From Verrucomicrobiia bacterium (lineage in GTDB: Bacteria; Verrucomicrobiota; Verrucomicrobiia; Limisphaerales; JADLHS01), in assembly GCA_011525685.1 (NCBI GenBank), contig WYBW01000032.1, forward strand, positions 1 through 64,000: a stretch of DNA of 64,000 nt. The letters run 5' to 3'. Each line of letters begins with the position of its first letter. Within the stretch, counting starts at the first letter, position 1. Positions 33,923 through 43,239 of this stretch are shown one piece after another. The translations under genes were made by a program, and so were the position numbers. The notes beneath the pieces were generated by a model. The model was not told the DNA's origin. It saw only the letters and a list, made by a program, of their open reading frames with translations, and made no database searches.

Positions 33923-35136
33923 CAGGCTTCGTTGTCCCGGCGCACCACTTCGTTCAACTCGTCAAAAAAGTTGGGCAACGCCGATTGCACGCGGTTCCAG
34001 TTCGGAATGAGCGGAGACCACAGCGGGTCCTCCAAGTAAGCCTCGGCCGCGGTCCGAATGCTCCGGACAAACGTGGTCACGGCCGTTTCTTCGTCATGAC
34101 GCGGGTACTTGAGTCCATTAAGGATCGCATCGGCAGCATAGAAACGCAGGGTGTCCTCCGCCTGCCGCATATAGGCGCTGAGCAGCGTGCTGAACGTGCC
34201 CGAATCGAGTTTGATGCCTTCGGCCGCCATGCGGCGGAAGAAGGATTTGCTGATGTCTATGGCCATCTTGTTCAGGCCTTTCTCGCGGTCGCGCGGGGAA
34301 AGCTCCTGGTGCTTGTGCTCGTAGTTGTCGCACAGCTCGCTCTGGCAGATGGCGCGGGGGGCGCTGTTGCGGATGACTTCCGCCAACATGCCGACCTCCA
34401 GCGCCCAGTCATGCGGAATGCGCACGCGGCGAACCAGGTCCACGTCCATGGAAAACTCGCCCGCCAGCGGGTAGCGGAAAGTGTCCATATAGACCAGATA
34501 CTGATGCTGCCCGAACATGCTCTTGAGCGCGCGCAGCATCGGCGTGACCAGCAGGCGCATCACGCGGCCATTGAGTTTGTCCGTGGCGCGCGCGTAATAG
34601 CCCTTGCAGAAATCGAAGCCCAGCGCCGGATGCGCCACCGGATAGCACAGTCGCGCGAGCAATTCGCGATTGTAGGTGACGATGTCGCAATCATGCACGG
34701 CCACCATGCGCGCCTGCTCGCTGGCCAGCACGTAGCCGAAGCAAATCCAGACGTTGCGTCCCTTGCCACCCGTGCCGGCACTGAGCTCGGCATCGTCGAG
34801 CTGTTTGAACAATTCCTGCATGCGCGGGCCGTCGTTCCACAGCAGCATGGGCCGCTGGGGGAGTTGCTGGAAGAAGCGCCGGGCCTTCTTCCATTCCCGC
34901 ACCCGGGTGGCCCCGTCTATGCCCACCACGATTTGTTTGATGTAGGTGACGCCCTTGAGCTCGCGGGCAATCCGGTTGAGCGCGGGCGTGCCCAGCTCGC
35001 GGATGTGGCACGGCAACACCAGCGCCATGGGGGTTTCCTCCGAAAAACGCTCCAGCTCCCGTTCCAATCGCTCCAGGCCCGGCGGTCCCAGACGGTGCAG
35101 CGTGGCAATGGCTCCGGTTTGGAAAAAGTCTGACAT
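33922..35136 (-). CDS. gpgS: Glucosyl-3-phosphoglycerate synthase-like GT81
   Basis: The 404-residue protein resembles bacterial GpgS, which adds glucose from NDP-glucose to 3-phosphoglycerate, giving glucosyl-3-phosphoglycerate for the compatible solute glucosylglycerate. It opens MSDFFQTGAIATLHRLG, has PMALVLPCHIRELGTPAL, a VHDCDIVTYNRELLARL site with D149-C-D151 as the metal-binding DxD-like motif, FCKGYYAR, and DTFRYPLAGEFSMDVDLVRRVRIPHDWALEVG. The ATG at 35136 fits these. It is divergent, by 174 nt, from a GT4 gene followed by a HAD gene. The GT81 assignment is from recall of the family; related sugar-phosphoglycerate synthases are the alternative. Confidence 0.8.
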   Translation of the reverse strand: MSDFFQTGAIATLHRLGPPGLERLERELERFSEETPMALVLPCHIRELGTPALNRIARELKGVTYIKQIVVGIDGATRVREWKKARRFFQQLPQRPMLLWNDGPRMQELFKQLDDAELSAGTGGKGRNVWICFGYVLASEQARMVAVHDCDIVTYNRELLARLCYPVAHPALGFDFCKGYYARATDKLNGRVMRLLVTPMLRALKSMFGQHQYLVYMDTFRYPLAGEFSMDVDLVRRVRIPHDWALEVGMLAEVIRNSAPRAICQSELCDNYEHKHQELSPRDREKGLNKMAIDISKSFFRRMAAEGIKLDSGTFSTLLSAYMRQAEDTLRFYAADAILNGLKYPRHDEETAVTTFVRSIRTAAEAYLEDPLWSPLIPNWNRVQSALPNFFDELNEVVRRDNEA

Positions 35137-35310
35137 GCAGCCGGCAGTATGCCTCAACCTTGCGCGGCACGACAACCCTAACCAGCGAATTCGTGAAAAA
35201 AATTTTGCCTCCGACTGCGTCACATTTCCGCGTCGTCATCAGCCGGAATGCAAACGGGAAGCCGACTCCGCGTTTGACCGCGCCCGCCGATCATTGAACA
35301 ATGCGCCACG

Positions 35311-36885
35311 TTGAAGCTGGTCATCGTCCACTATCATTATCGCCCCGGCGGCATCCGGCGCGTCATCGAGCTGGCGGCACCGCACATCCTCCGGGCGTTC
35401 GGCGACAGCCTGACCGAGCTGCTCCTGACCGGGGGCGAAGCGCCGGATCGGAAATGGCGTGAAGACTTTCAAGCGGCCTGCGCGCCCGCCACCGTCGGCT
35501 ATTTCATCGAGCCGGCCTTTGGCTATTTCTCCGAGCAGCGCCGTGCGCCGGCGAAATTGCGCGAAAGCCTCCGGCGGGGTTTGGAGCGGCTGCTCGACGG
35601 AGCGCGAGCGGAGGACACCCTCGTTTGGGCGCACAACCTGGGCCTGGCCCGGAATCTTCTGTTGACCGGGGAACTCACCCGTGCCTGCGAGGAGCGGCGA
35701 GTGCCGTTGCTGGCGCATCATCACGACTGGTGGTTCGACAACCGCTGGCAACGTTGGCCCGAAGCGCGGCGCGCCGGCTTCGACACGTTGAATCAAATCG
35801 CCCGGGTCGTCTTCGGTTCGCCCCGCGTGCGTCACCTCACCATCAATCACGCCGACAACGCCATCCTGAAACGGCATCAGCGCGGTCGGACGCACTGGCT
35901 GCCGAATCTGGCCGAGCCGGCGCCACCGCCGCCCGCCCAGCGCGCCGCTTACGCCCGGGAATGGCTGCGCCACCGACTCGATCACGGCGCGCCCGTGTGG
36001 CTGCTGCCCTGCCGGTTGCTGCGGCGAAAAAACGTGGCCGAGGCGTTGCTCCTGACGCGCTGGTTGCGCTCCCACGCCTGGCTGGTCACCACCGGCGGTG
36101 TCAGTTCGGCGGATGAACGGGCCTACTTCGAGAAACTGGACGCCGCGGCGCGCGCGCATCATTGGCGTCTGCGCCTGGGAGTGCTGACGGGCGACGAAAC
36201 CCGCAAGCCTTCGGTGGGAGAGCTGCTGGCGGCCAGCGAAGCCGTGATGCTCACGTCCATTCAGGAAGGCTTCGGTTTGCCGTATCTCGAGGCCACCGCA
36301 GCGCGACGGCCGCTCCTGGCGCGCTCGCTGCCCAACATCGCGCCCGATCTGAAGAAGTTCGGATTCCGCTTTCCTCAATACTACCAGGATATTCTCGTGA
36401 ACACGGAGTTGTTCGACTGGAACGCGGAACGCGCGCGCCAGCGGCGCCTGTTCCGCGCGTGGCTTCAGGGTCTGCCGGCGGCGGCCCGCAAGCTGGCTGG
36501 CGAACCCCAACTCCTGTCCTCGGCGGGCCAGCCCGGGGCCGTGCCGTTCAGCCGGCTGACACTCACGGCACAAATCGAGGTGCTGGCCCGGCCGACCGGC
36601 GTCTCCTGGGAAGCCTGCGCGCCGCTCAATCCCTTCCTGAAACCGTGGCGGGAGCGGGCCGAGTCCGGGCGATTGGGAGTGGCAGCGTGGCCGGAACGGG
36701 CGGCGGCCTGGTTGAGCGGCGAACATTACGGCCGGAGCTTCCTCCACGCTTACGAGGAATCCGCCGTCGCGACCAACGGCCACCGTCGCCTGGCCGCGGT
36801 TGCGCAACACTGCCAGACCGATTTCATCCGGCACAAACTCCAGCCCGAGTTTCTTTATCCACTGCTGTGGGGGTGCGATTCATGA
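35311..36885 (+). CDS. GT4-type glycosyltransferase
   Basis: The 524-residue protein starts at a TTG codon (MKLVIVHYHYRPGGIRRVIELAAPHI), an N-terminus typical of GT-B glycosyltransferases. A Rossmann-like second half carries VWLLPCRLLRRKNVAEALLL and MLTSIQEGFGLPYLEATAARRPLLA, the acceptor/nucleotide-sugar E-x7-E region of family GT4. The last 150 residues have no motif I recognise. The donor and acceptor are unknown. It overlaps the HAD gene by 4 nt and is divergent from the GT81 gene, so it may act on the same product. Confidence 0.8.
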   Translation: MKLVIVHYHYRPGGIRRVIELAAPHILRAFGDSLTELLLTGGEAPDRKWREDFQAACAPATVGYFIEPAFGYFSEQRRAPAKLRESLRRGLERLLDGARAEDTLVWAHNLGLARNLLLTGELTRACEERRVPLLAHHHDWWFDNRWQRWPEARRAGFDTLNQIARVVFGSPRVRHLTINHADNAILKRHQRGRTHWLPNLAEPAPPPPAQRAAYAREWLRHRLDHGAPVWLLPCRLLRRKNVAEALLLTRWLRSHAWLVTTGGVSSADERAYFEKLDAAARAHHWRLRLGVLTGDETRKPSVGELLAASEAVMLTSIQEGFGLPYLEATAARRPLLARSLPNIAPDLKKFGFRFPQYYQDILVNTELFDWNAERARQRRLFRAWLQGLPAAARKLAGEPQLLSSAGQPGAVPFSRLTLTAQIEVLARPTGVSWEACAPLNPFLKPWRERAESGRLGVAAWPERAAAWLSGEHYGRSFLHAYEESAVATNGHRRLAAVAQHCQTDFIRHKLQPEFLYPLLWGCDS

Positions 36886-37610
36886 AGGTGCGCGCGGCCA
36901 TTTTTGACATTTACAACACGCTGCTGGAAATCGGCCCGCCGCCGTCGGACGCCGAAGCCAGATGGGTTGAACTTTGCCGAAGCGCGCTCGCGGGCAAGCC
37001 GGCTCTTGACCTGAAAACATTCGCGGCCGCGTGTGACGCGGTGATCGCGCGCGAACATGCCAAGGCACGCGAGGCGGGCATTCCGCATCCGGAAGTTTTC
37101 TGGCCGGCGGTGGTGTGTGAAGCCCTGCCGGAACTGTCGCGGCTGCCGCGGACGAAACTCGAGCTCTTCCTGATCGAACACGCGGCCCTGCAACGCAGCG
37201 TCCGGCTGATGCCCGGCGTGGCCGAAGTGTTGCGTGCGTTGTTGCGCGAAAGGATTCGGGCCGGTCTGGTTTCCAACTCGCAACCCTACACACTCGCGGA
37301 ACTCGACCAGGCGCTTGGCGGCGCTGGATTGAACCGCACGATGTTCCTGCCTGAACTGACCTTCCTGTCCTTCGAGGCGGGCTTCAGCAAACCGGATCCG
37401 CACGTGTTCCGGTGGCTGACGGCGCGGTTGCGCGGTTGCGGCAGCACGCCGGGCGAGGCGCTGATCGTCGGCGACCGGCTCGACAACGACCTCGAGCCCG
37501 CGCACGCGCAGGGCTTTCAAACCTGGCATTTGACGGCCGTTCCCTCCGCCTGGCGGGCGAGCGGCGATTGGGGACGGCTGTTCGATCACCTGTTCAACGG
37601 CCCACGGTGA
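36882..37610 (+). CDS. HAD-superfamily hydrolase, DxYxT type
   Basis: The 242-residue protein has the HAD fold: IFDIYNTLLE with nucleophile D9, LVSNSQPYT for motif II, FSKPDPHVF for the lysine, and IVGDRLDNDLEPAHAQG for the acidic motif IV. In motif I the residue two after the nucleophile is Y11, not Asp. Phosphatases normally have Asp there as acid/base; Tyr is the pattern of 2-haloacid-dehalogenase-like members. Co-transcription with GT4 next to gpgS suggests a glucosyl-3-phosphoglycerate phosphatase role, but Y11 weakens that. It overlaps the GT4 stop by 4 nt and the convergent exchanger gene by 17 nt. Confidence 0.78.
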   Translation: MKVRAAIFDIYNTLLEIGPPPSDAEARWVELCRSALAGKPALDLKTFAAACDAVIAREHAKAREAGIPHPEVFWPAVVCEALPELSRLPRTKLELFLIEHAALQRSVRLMPGVAEVLRALLRERIRAGLVSNSQPYTLAELDQALGGAGLNRTMFLPELTFLSFEAGFSKPDPHVFRWLTARLRGCGSTPGEALIVGDRLDNDLEPAHAQGFQTWHLTAVPSAWRASGDWGRLFDHLFNGPR

Positions 37611-38583
37611 GGGTCAGCACGATCAGCACCTTGATGTAGATGACATAAGTGACCAGCAACATCACCCCCTCGCGCCGGGTCACGCGCCGGTCCGTCAACA
37701 GCATCCACAGCAGCAAACCCATCACGGCCAGCATGGCGGGAAAGTTGAAGAGCTGCGTGAGGCGGTCCATTTTCACGTCCTGAATCACGGCGGCGGCACC
37801 CACGATCAGGGTGAGATTCGCGATGTTGGCCCCCAGCACGTTGCCCACGGCCAGATCGGACACGGCTTTGCGCGACGAGGTGATGGCCGTCACGAGTTCG
37901 GGCAGGGAGGTGCCCACGGCGATGACCGTCAAACCAATGATCATCGGCGAGATGCCCAGCCGGCCCGCGACCCCGACCGCGCCGTCCACCAGCCATTTGC
38001 TGCCCAGCACCACCACCGCCGCGCCCGCGGCGAACTGGACAGCGGTGCCGGGCCGGCTTTGCAACCATGCCCAGCGGGTCGCCGCAACTTCCTTTTCGAT
38101 GGCGGTGGCTTCGACGAGGTCCGCCGGCTTGCGGTTGCGATAATGCTGCCAGAAGTCCCAGGCAAAGTATCCCACCCCGCAAACCAGCAGCAGCGCGCCC
38201 TGCCAGCGGGTCAACGTCAGGTCCAGGGTCAGCACCAGCAGCACGGCGCCGCAAACGAACATGGCAATCAACGGCGTGCGCAACACACCCGCATGAACGT
38301 CCACATGCTTGATGGCCGCCGTGACCCCGAGGATCAGACCGATGTTGCAGATGCACGAACCGACGGCGTTGCCCACCGCCAGGCCGGATTGCCCCTTCAG
38401 GCCCGACATGATGGAGACCACCATCTCCGGCGAGGTGGTGGCCAGGCTGACCAACGTCGAGCCGATCACCACGCGCGGCATCCGGAGGAACTCCGCCACG
38501 CGCACCGCGGCGGCGACGAACCATTCCCCTCCCTTGACGATCAGCACCAGTCCGATGAGCAGCCAGAGGATTTCCAGGAACAT
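37594..38583 (-). CDS. Ca2+/Na+ antiporter of the YrbG type
   Basis: The 329-residue membrane protein has about ten hydrophobic segments with two alpha-repeats, VIGSTLVSLATTSPEMVVSI and IIGLTVIAVGTSLPELVTAI, the ion-site sequences of the CaCA family. GNAVGSCICNIGLILG and GNVLGANIANLTLIVG are the paired second alpha-motifs. It exchanges sodium (or protons) for calcium across the inner membrane. Its end overlaps the convergent HAD gene by 17 nt. The upstream antiporter gene begins 73 nt away on the same strand. Confidence 0.9.
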   Translation of the reverse strand: MFLEILWLLIGLVLIVKGGEWFVAAAVRVAEFLRMPRVVIGSTLVSLATTSPEMVVSIMSGLKGQSGLAVGNAVGSCICNIGLILGVTAAIKHVDVHAGVLRTPLIAMFVCGAVLLVLTLDLTLTRWQGALLLVCGVGYFAWDFWQHYRNRKPADLVEATAIEKEVAATRWAWLQSRPGTAVQFAAGAAVVVLGSKWLVDGAVGVAGRLGISPMIIGLTVIAVGTSLPELVTAITSSRKAVSDLAVGNVLGANIANLTLIVGAAAVIQDVKMDRLTQLFNFPAMLAVMGLLLWMLLTDRRVTRREGVMLLVTYVIYIKVLIVLTLTVGR

Positions 38584-38655
38584 GGAGCCATTCTGCCTGC
38601 GGCCGCTTGCCGGTCAATCTCTGGCACGAATCGGCGCAACCGGATGGGCCGAGGT

Positions 38656-40986
38656 TCAAGCTGGCGGCGACTGGGGTTCCGGCGGCACTTCCGTCGCGGG
38701 CGGCAACATCGCGGCGGCAAATTCCTTGATCTGCGCATGAGTGCCCAGCACCAGCAGTTCGTCTCCGGCCGAAATCCGGTCGTCGCCGTGCGGCGACAGG
38801 TTGACGCCCTGCGGATTGCGGATGCCGCCGATCTGCACGCCAAACCGCCGGATCAGGTCCAGTTCCACCAGGGTCTTTCCCGCCAGCGGACTCTCGGGCG
38901 GAAGGAACATGCTCTCCATCGTCAACTCGTCAAAATCCGCCAGCGTCTGCGCGGTGGCGGCCACGGCGCCCAGCTCGCGCGTGGCCCGGGCGAGTTGTCC
39001 GGCGCTGCCCAGCAGCAGGAGTTTGTCCTGCGGATACAGTACGGTGTCGGCGCTGGGATTCACAATGCCGAAGCCCTGCCGGTCAATGCCGATGATCGAA
39101 CATCCGAACCGGCGGCGCACCGCCAGTTGGCCGAGGGTCTTGCCCGTATGCGCCGAGTCGCTGGGCAGCGTGATTTCGTCAATGTCGAGATTCCAATCCC
39201 CCGACTGTCCGGGCAGCACGACGGACCAGGCCGAGGTGGAAGTGGCATGACTGGCGCGCTGGAATTGCTCCAGGAGTTCGATCTCCAGCCGGCTGTGCAG
39301 ATGCACGAATCTTCGCCAAAACACCACGCCCACGACCACCAGCACGACGGCGACCGCGCCCGCCACGCCGAGCAACGACCAACCGCTGGGCAATAACGCC
39401 AGCAGCCAGACACCGATGGCCACCAGCGCCACCCCGCGCAACGCCGCCTCGAGCAAGGGTCGCAAGCGACTCTGTCGTGGCGCACCCATGGTCGCGGCTT
39501 CGGCGAGAAACATGGCCAGGGCGGAGATGTTGCGCCAGATGGCGATCAACGGCGCAAGCAGCAAGAGACCGAACAGACTCCAGAACAAAAAGGGCAGGCC
39601 GCGCGGAAACAACCAGTCCCGGCCCAGCAGGGCGTCGAGCTTCTCGTAAACCGTTCCGACCACCAACAGCAGGGCGGATACAAAGAGAATATGCAGGCCG
39701 ATCTGGAGCAGGCGGCTGCCGGTCAACCGCCACAGAAAACTCGCGCTCTGCCGGCTGCGCAACCGCGCCAACCAGGCGTGATAAAAACCCACCCACTTCG
39801 ACACGAACGGCGGCGCGCAGTTGACCAGACGCAGACTGAGGCCCTCCGCGCGCCTCGTCAGCACCGGCGCCGCCAGCGACGTCAGCAACGAGGCCCCGAC
39901 TGCGACCGGATAGGCGGCCTGCGGCAGGGCACCGCTTTCCACGCCGAGTTGCGCAATGATGAAGCTAAATTCTCCCAGCGGCGTCAGGGACAACCCGGCG
40001 CGCAGCGCGTCGCGGCTGGTGTTCCCAACCACGATGAACCCCAGCGCGCATGCCACCGGCCTCAAGAATAGCGCCAGCAACGTCACCCCGACCACCAGCG
40101 GCCAGGCATCCGCCAGCACCCGGAAATCCACCAGCATCCCCACGGCAACAAAGAACACGGCGCCGAAGGTCTGGTCCAGTCCGGCGAACACGCGCTCGAT
40201 GTCATCCTTGTATCGTGTGCTGCCCACGATCGCGCCAAAGATGAAAGCGCCCAACGCCAGCGAGTAGCCGACCCGCACCGCCAGCCAGGCCAGCGAAAGC
40301 AACAGCCCGCAAACCAGCAGCGTCCGGATTTCCGTCTGGACACTCTGGCTGAGTCGCGCCAGCAGCTTGGGCACGATGAGCAGCGAGAGCAACGCGATGA
40401 ACACGACGAACGCCGCCAGCGTGCCCAGAGTGGGCAGCAACGGCGGCGGTGTGTCTCCGCCGAATTGCAGCAACGAGGTCAGCAGCGTGAGCATGATGAT
40501 GGCGACCACGTCCTCCAGCACGGTCATGCCGAGCGCCAGTTGACCCGGCCGCTCATGGGTGAGGTTCAGTTCCTCGAGCACCTTGCTGATGATCGCCGAG
40601 CTGGACACCATCAGCATCGCGGCCAGGAACAGGCTGGCGGTGTTGCTCCAACCCAGCGCCAGGCCGAAAAGCCGGCCGCCGTTCAGCACCAGCACCGCGC
40701 CAATCACCGTGGCCAGAATGACCGACAGGCCGAGCCGCTTCAGCCGGCTCAAGCTGAGATTCAGGCCGATGGAAAAGATGAGGAAGACCAGACCGAGCTG
40801 CGCCAGCGTCTGCACCCGGTCGAGGTCCGCCACCAGGGCAAAGGGCGGCGTGTTGGGGCCGATGATGGCGCCCGCCACGAGGTAGCCGACCACGGCCGAA
40901 AGCCCCAGCCGCCGGCACAGCCAGGCGGCGGCACCGGCGATGACCAGCACGACCGCCAGATCACGAATGAGGAGGATCCCGGACAC
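38656..40986 (-). CDS. CPA2 cation:proton antiporter with two RCK_C domains
   Basis: The 776-residue protein starts with a KefB-like antiporter domain of about twelve membrane segments, including VVGYLVAGAIIGPNTPP, SIGLNLSLSRLKRLG and LGMTVLEDVVAIIMLT. A second membrane block of about four segments (residues 420-560) is followed by two TrkA-C (RCK_C) domains, WNLDIDEITLPSDSAHTGKTLGQLAVRRRFGCSIIGIDR and LTMESMFLPPESPLAGKTLVELDLIRRFGVQIGGI. RCK_C domains bind regulatory ligands. The nucleotide-binding TrkA-N domain of KefB/KefC is missing. Potassium or sodium efflux is likely. Confidence 0.87.
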   Translation of the reverse strand: MSGILLIRDLAVVLVIAGAAAWLCRRLGLSAVVGYLVAGAIIGPNTPPFALVADLDRVQTLAQLGLVFLIFSIGLNLSLSRLKRLGLSVILATVIGAVLVLNGGRLFGLALGWSNTASLFLAAMLMVSSSAIISKVLEELNLTHERPGQLALGMTVLEDVVAIIMLTLLTSLLQFGGDTPPPLLPTLGTLAAFVVFIALLSLLIVPKLLARLSQSVQTEIRTLLVCGLLLSLAWLAVRVGYSLALGAFIFGAIVGSTRYKDDIERVFAGLDQTFGAVFFVAVGMLVDFRVLADAWPLVVGVTLLALFLRPVACALGFIVVGNTSRDALRAGLSLTPLGEFSFIIAQLGVESGALPQAAYPVAVGASLLTSLAAPVLTRRAEGLSLRLVNCAPPFVSKWVGFYHAWLARLRSRQSASFLWRLTGSRLLQIGLHILFVSALLLVVGTVYEKLDALLGRDWLFPRGLPFLFWSLFGLLLLAPLIAIWRNISALAMFLAEAATMGAPRQSRLRPLLEAALRGVALVAIGVWLLALLPSGWSLLGVAGAVAVVLVVVGVVFWRRFVHLHSRLEIELLEQFQRASHATSTSAWSVVLPGQSGDWNLDIDEITLPSDSAHTGKTLGQLAVRRRFGCSIIGIDRQGFGIVNPSADTVLYPQDKLLLLGSAGQLARATRELGAVAATAQTLADFDELTMESMFLPPESPLAGKTLVELDLIRRFGVQIGGIRNPQGVNLSPHGDDRISAGDELLVLGTHAQIKEFAAAMLPPATEVPPEPQSPPA

Positions 40987-41082
40987 GCAGTCCTATTTAG
41001 CGAGTTTGGTTTCCGAAAGCACCAAGAACCTCGCGGCGGTAAAAAAACTTTTGCTCGCGCGCGGCGGTACGGCCACCGTGAA

Positions 41083-42747
41083 TCAACGGGTGGTCCACCA
41101 AGTGTCAAACGGATCAAGGGTACGGGGAGCAAAGCCCTCCCGTTCCGGCGATACCTTCACCGGCTGGCCGCTCACGTTGTGCAGGCAGAGCACGCGGTCG
41201 CCGCCATCGGCGCTTTCGCGCAGCACGGCAAACACACGAGCGTCGAGTTCCAGCACCCGCTGCGGCGAGGCCGGGGCGAACGCCCGATGCGCGGCGCGCG
41301 TGGCCAGCAGTTCCCGGCAACCACGAAAAACCCGGGAGCGCAACGAGCCGGGCGCGGCCAGTTCCCGTTCAAGCGTGGCGCGGTCGAGTTTCTGGCGATT
41401 GATCCGGCGCTTGATGCCGCTGGACTCGGCCCCGGCGCGGTCGCCGCGTGAGCCAAACAGGGAATGAAAGTAAATCCCCGGGACGCCCTGCAGCGAGAGC
41501 AGGATGGCCTGGGCCGTCAGGAATTTTTTCGCGGCCAGTTCATCCGGTTCGCCGGCGGACGGATTCGAGAGAGCGTCGAGGTAATTGATGTTCATCTCGT
41601 ACGGCACTTGTGAACCATCCGGCAGGTTCTTGTACGAGATGAAGCCGCCGTGCGCCTGCACGCGTTCGAGGATCCCGGCGATCGCTTCGTCGCTCAGAAT
41701 CCCGCGGGCGGGGTTGACCCCGATGCCGTCGTGCGACGCCAGGAAATTGAACCACGTCACCCGGTCGGAAGGCAGTGTGAGCGACTGCGCCCAGCGGGTG
41801 AGAGGGGTGGCGTCGCCGGTTTGCAGCGCGTGAAGCGTGAGCGGCGGCAATGAGAAGTTATAGACGAGCTGGGCCTCGTTGGTGCCGTCGCCAAAGTAAG
41901 AGATGTTGTCGCGATGCGGGACGTTGGTTTCGGTGATCAGTTGCACGTGCGGCGCGACCTCATCCAGGACGGCGCGCATCAATTGGATGACCGCGTGGGT
42001 TTGCGGCAGGTGGATGCAGGGCGTGCCGAGCTCCTTCCAAAGATAGGCGATGGCGTCCAACCGGATGAAGCGCGCGCCCTGTTGCACGTAAAACAGCAGG
42101 GCCTCGAGCGCGGCCAGCAGCACCGCCGGGTTCTTGAAGTTCAAATCCACCTGGTCGGCGCTGAATGTCGTCCAGACGCGCCTGCTCCCGCCCGCCGCCG
42201 GAAAATCCGTGAGCAGCGGCAGGGTGCGCGGACGGACGACTTGCGAGAGGTCCGGGTCGCCCTCCACCGTGACGAAGAAATCGGCGAACTGCGGATCGCC
42301 CGCGAGGAATTTCTGAAACCATTCCCCTTGTGCCGACATGTGATTGAACACGGCATCGAACATCAGGTCGAAGTGCGGACGAAACCGGGCGAGGTCGTTC
42401 CACATCCCAAACGCCGGGTCCACCGCGAAAAAATCCTTCACTGCGAACCCATCGTCCGAGGACCAGGGATAAAATGGCAGGAGATGGATGCCACTGATCA
42501 CGCCGCGCAGATGCTCCGCGGCGAAGTCCGCCAAGGTTTGCAGAGGAGACTGACCCGGCGCGCGCACCTGGTCGGCGTAAGTGATCAGGAGCGCGTCGGC
42601 AGGCAAGAAGGGCCGCGCCGCGAGATTGGGCCGCGCCGTGAGCCGGGCGCGGTGTTGCTCCAGCAGAGCCACGAGCTGCGGCAGAACTGTGGCGCTGGCG
42701 GCAGTCCCGTACAGGAATTCAAGGTGGTTACGGAGGGAGTCGTTCAT
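41083..42747 (-). CDS. GH13_18 phosphorylase, probably glucosylglycerate phosphorylase
   Basis: This 554-residue protein is of the sucrose-phosphorylase subfamily GH13_18, which cleaves alpha-glucosides with phosphate to glucose 1-phosphate. The catalytic residues are clear: nucleophile D231 (FIRLDAIAYLWKELG), acid/base E273 (LITETNVPHRDN) and transition-state D340 (LASHDGIGV). Members of this subfamily act on sucrose, glucosylglycerol or glucosylglycerate. The presence of a gpgS-like gene about 6 kb away supports glucosylglycerate, but the specificity-determining loops were not compared. It is monocistronic, divergent from the yqjD-like operon. Confidence 0.82.
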   Translation of the reverse strand: MNDSLRNHLEFLYGTAASATVLPQLVALLEQHRARLTARPNLAARPFLPADALLITYADQVRAPGQSPLQTLADFAAEHLRGVISGIHLLPFYPWSSDDGFAVKDFFAVDPAFGMWNDLARFRPHFDLMFDAVFNHMSAQGEWFQKFLAGDPQFADFFVTVEGDPDLSQVVRPRTLPLLTDFPAAGGSRRVWTTFSADQVDLNFKNPAVLLAALEALLFYVQQGARFIRLDAIAYLWKELGTPCIHLPQTHAVIQLMRAVLDEVAPHVQLITETNVPHRDNISYFGDGTNEAQLVYNFSLPPLTLHALQTGDATPLTRWAQSLTLPSDRVTWFNFLASHDGIGVNPARGILSDEAIAGILERVQAHGGFISYKNLPDGSQVPYEMNINYLDALSNPSAGEPDELAAKKFLTAQAILLSLQGVPGIYFHSLFGSRGDRAGAESSGIKRRINRQKLDRATLERELAAPGSLRSRVFRGCRELLATRAAHRAFAPASPQRVLELDARVFAVLRESADGGDRVLCLHNVSGQPVKVSPEREGFAPRTLDPFDTWWTTR

Positions 42748-42930
42748 GCGTGATCCAGTTTGACCGCGGCGGTCCTGGCAAACAACGCGCCGTTTTGGTC
42801 TGCTATGAATTCTATCCGATGGGCATTGAATTTTGCCAGCGGGTTTCGCACTCTTGCGTTACTTTAATGCGGTGGTGGTCTCAAACCAAACAGACCGCCC
42901 CGTTCAAACGTGGAAGCGAAAGGACAGACT

Positions 42931-43236
42931 ATGGCAAACGAAGCGAACATGGAAAAAGTCATGACCGACTTGAAAGTGCTGACCCGCGACGCGGAAGCGT
43001 TGATGCACGCGACCGCCGGCCAGGCGGGTGAGAAGGTGAGCGAGAAGATGACCGAACTGCGGCAGAAGTTGTCGGCCGCGCTGGATTCCGCCAAGGCCAC
43101 GTGCCAGCGGCTCGAAGAGAAGGCCGTCGCGGGGGCCAAGGCCGCCGACAAGACGATCCGCGAGCACCCTTATGAATCCATCGGTGCGGCGTTCGCCGTC
43201 GGCGTGTTGATTGGCGTGCTGGTGGGACGCCGTTAG
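42931..43236 (+). CDS. YqjD/ElaB-type membrane-anchored protein
   Basis: The 101-residue protein resembles YqjD/ElaB (DUF883): a helical, alanine- and lysine-rich body (EKVMTDLKVLTRDAEALMHATAG) and a C-terminal single membrane span with PYESIGAAFAVGVLIGVLVGRR. In E. coli these inner-membrane proteins are induced under stress and bind ribosomes. An AGGACA ribosome-binding site precedes the ATG at 42931. It heads an operon with a yqjE-like gene 3 nt downstream. Confidence 0.85.
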   Translation: MANEANMEKVMTDLKVLTRDAEALMHATAGQAGEKVSEKMTELRQKLSAALDSAKATCQRLEEKAVAGAKAADKTIREHPYESIGAAFAVGVLIGVLVGRR

Positions 43237-43239
43237 GCC

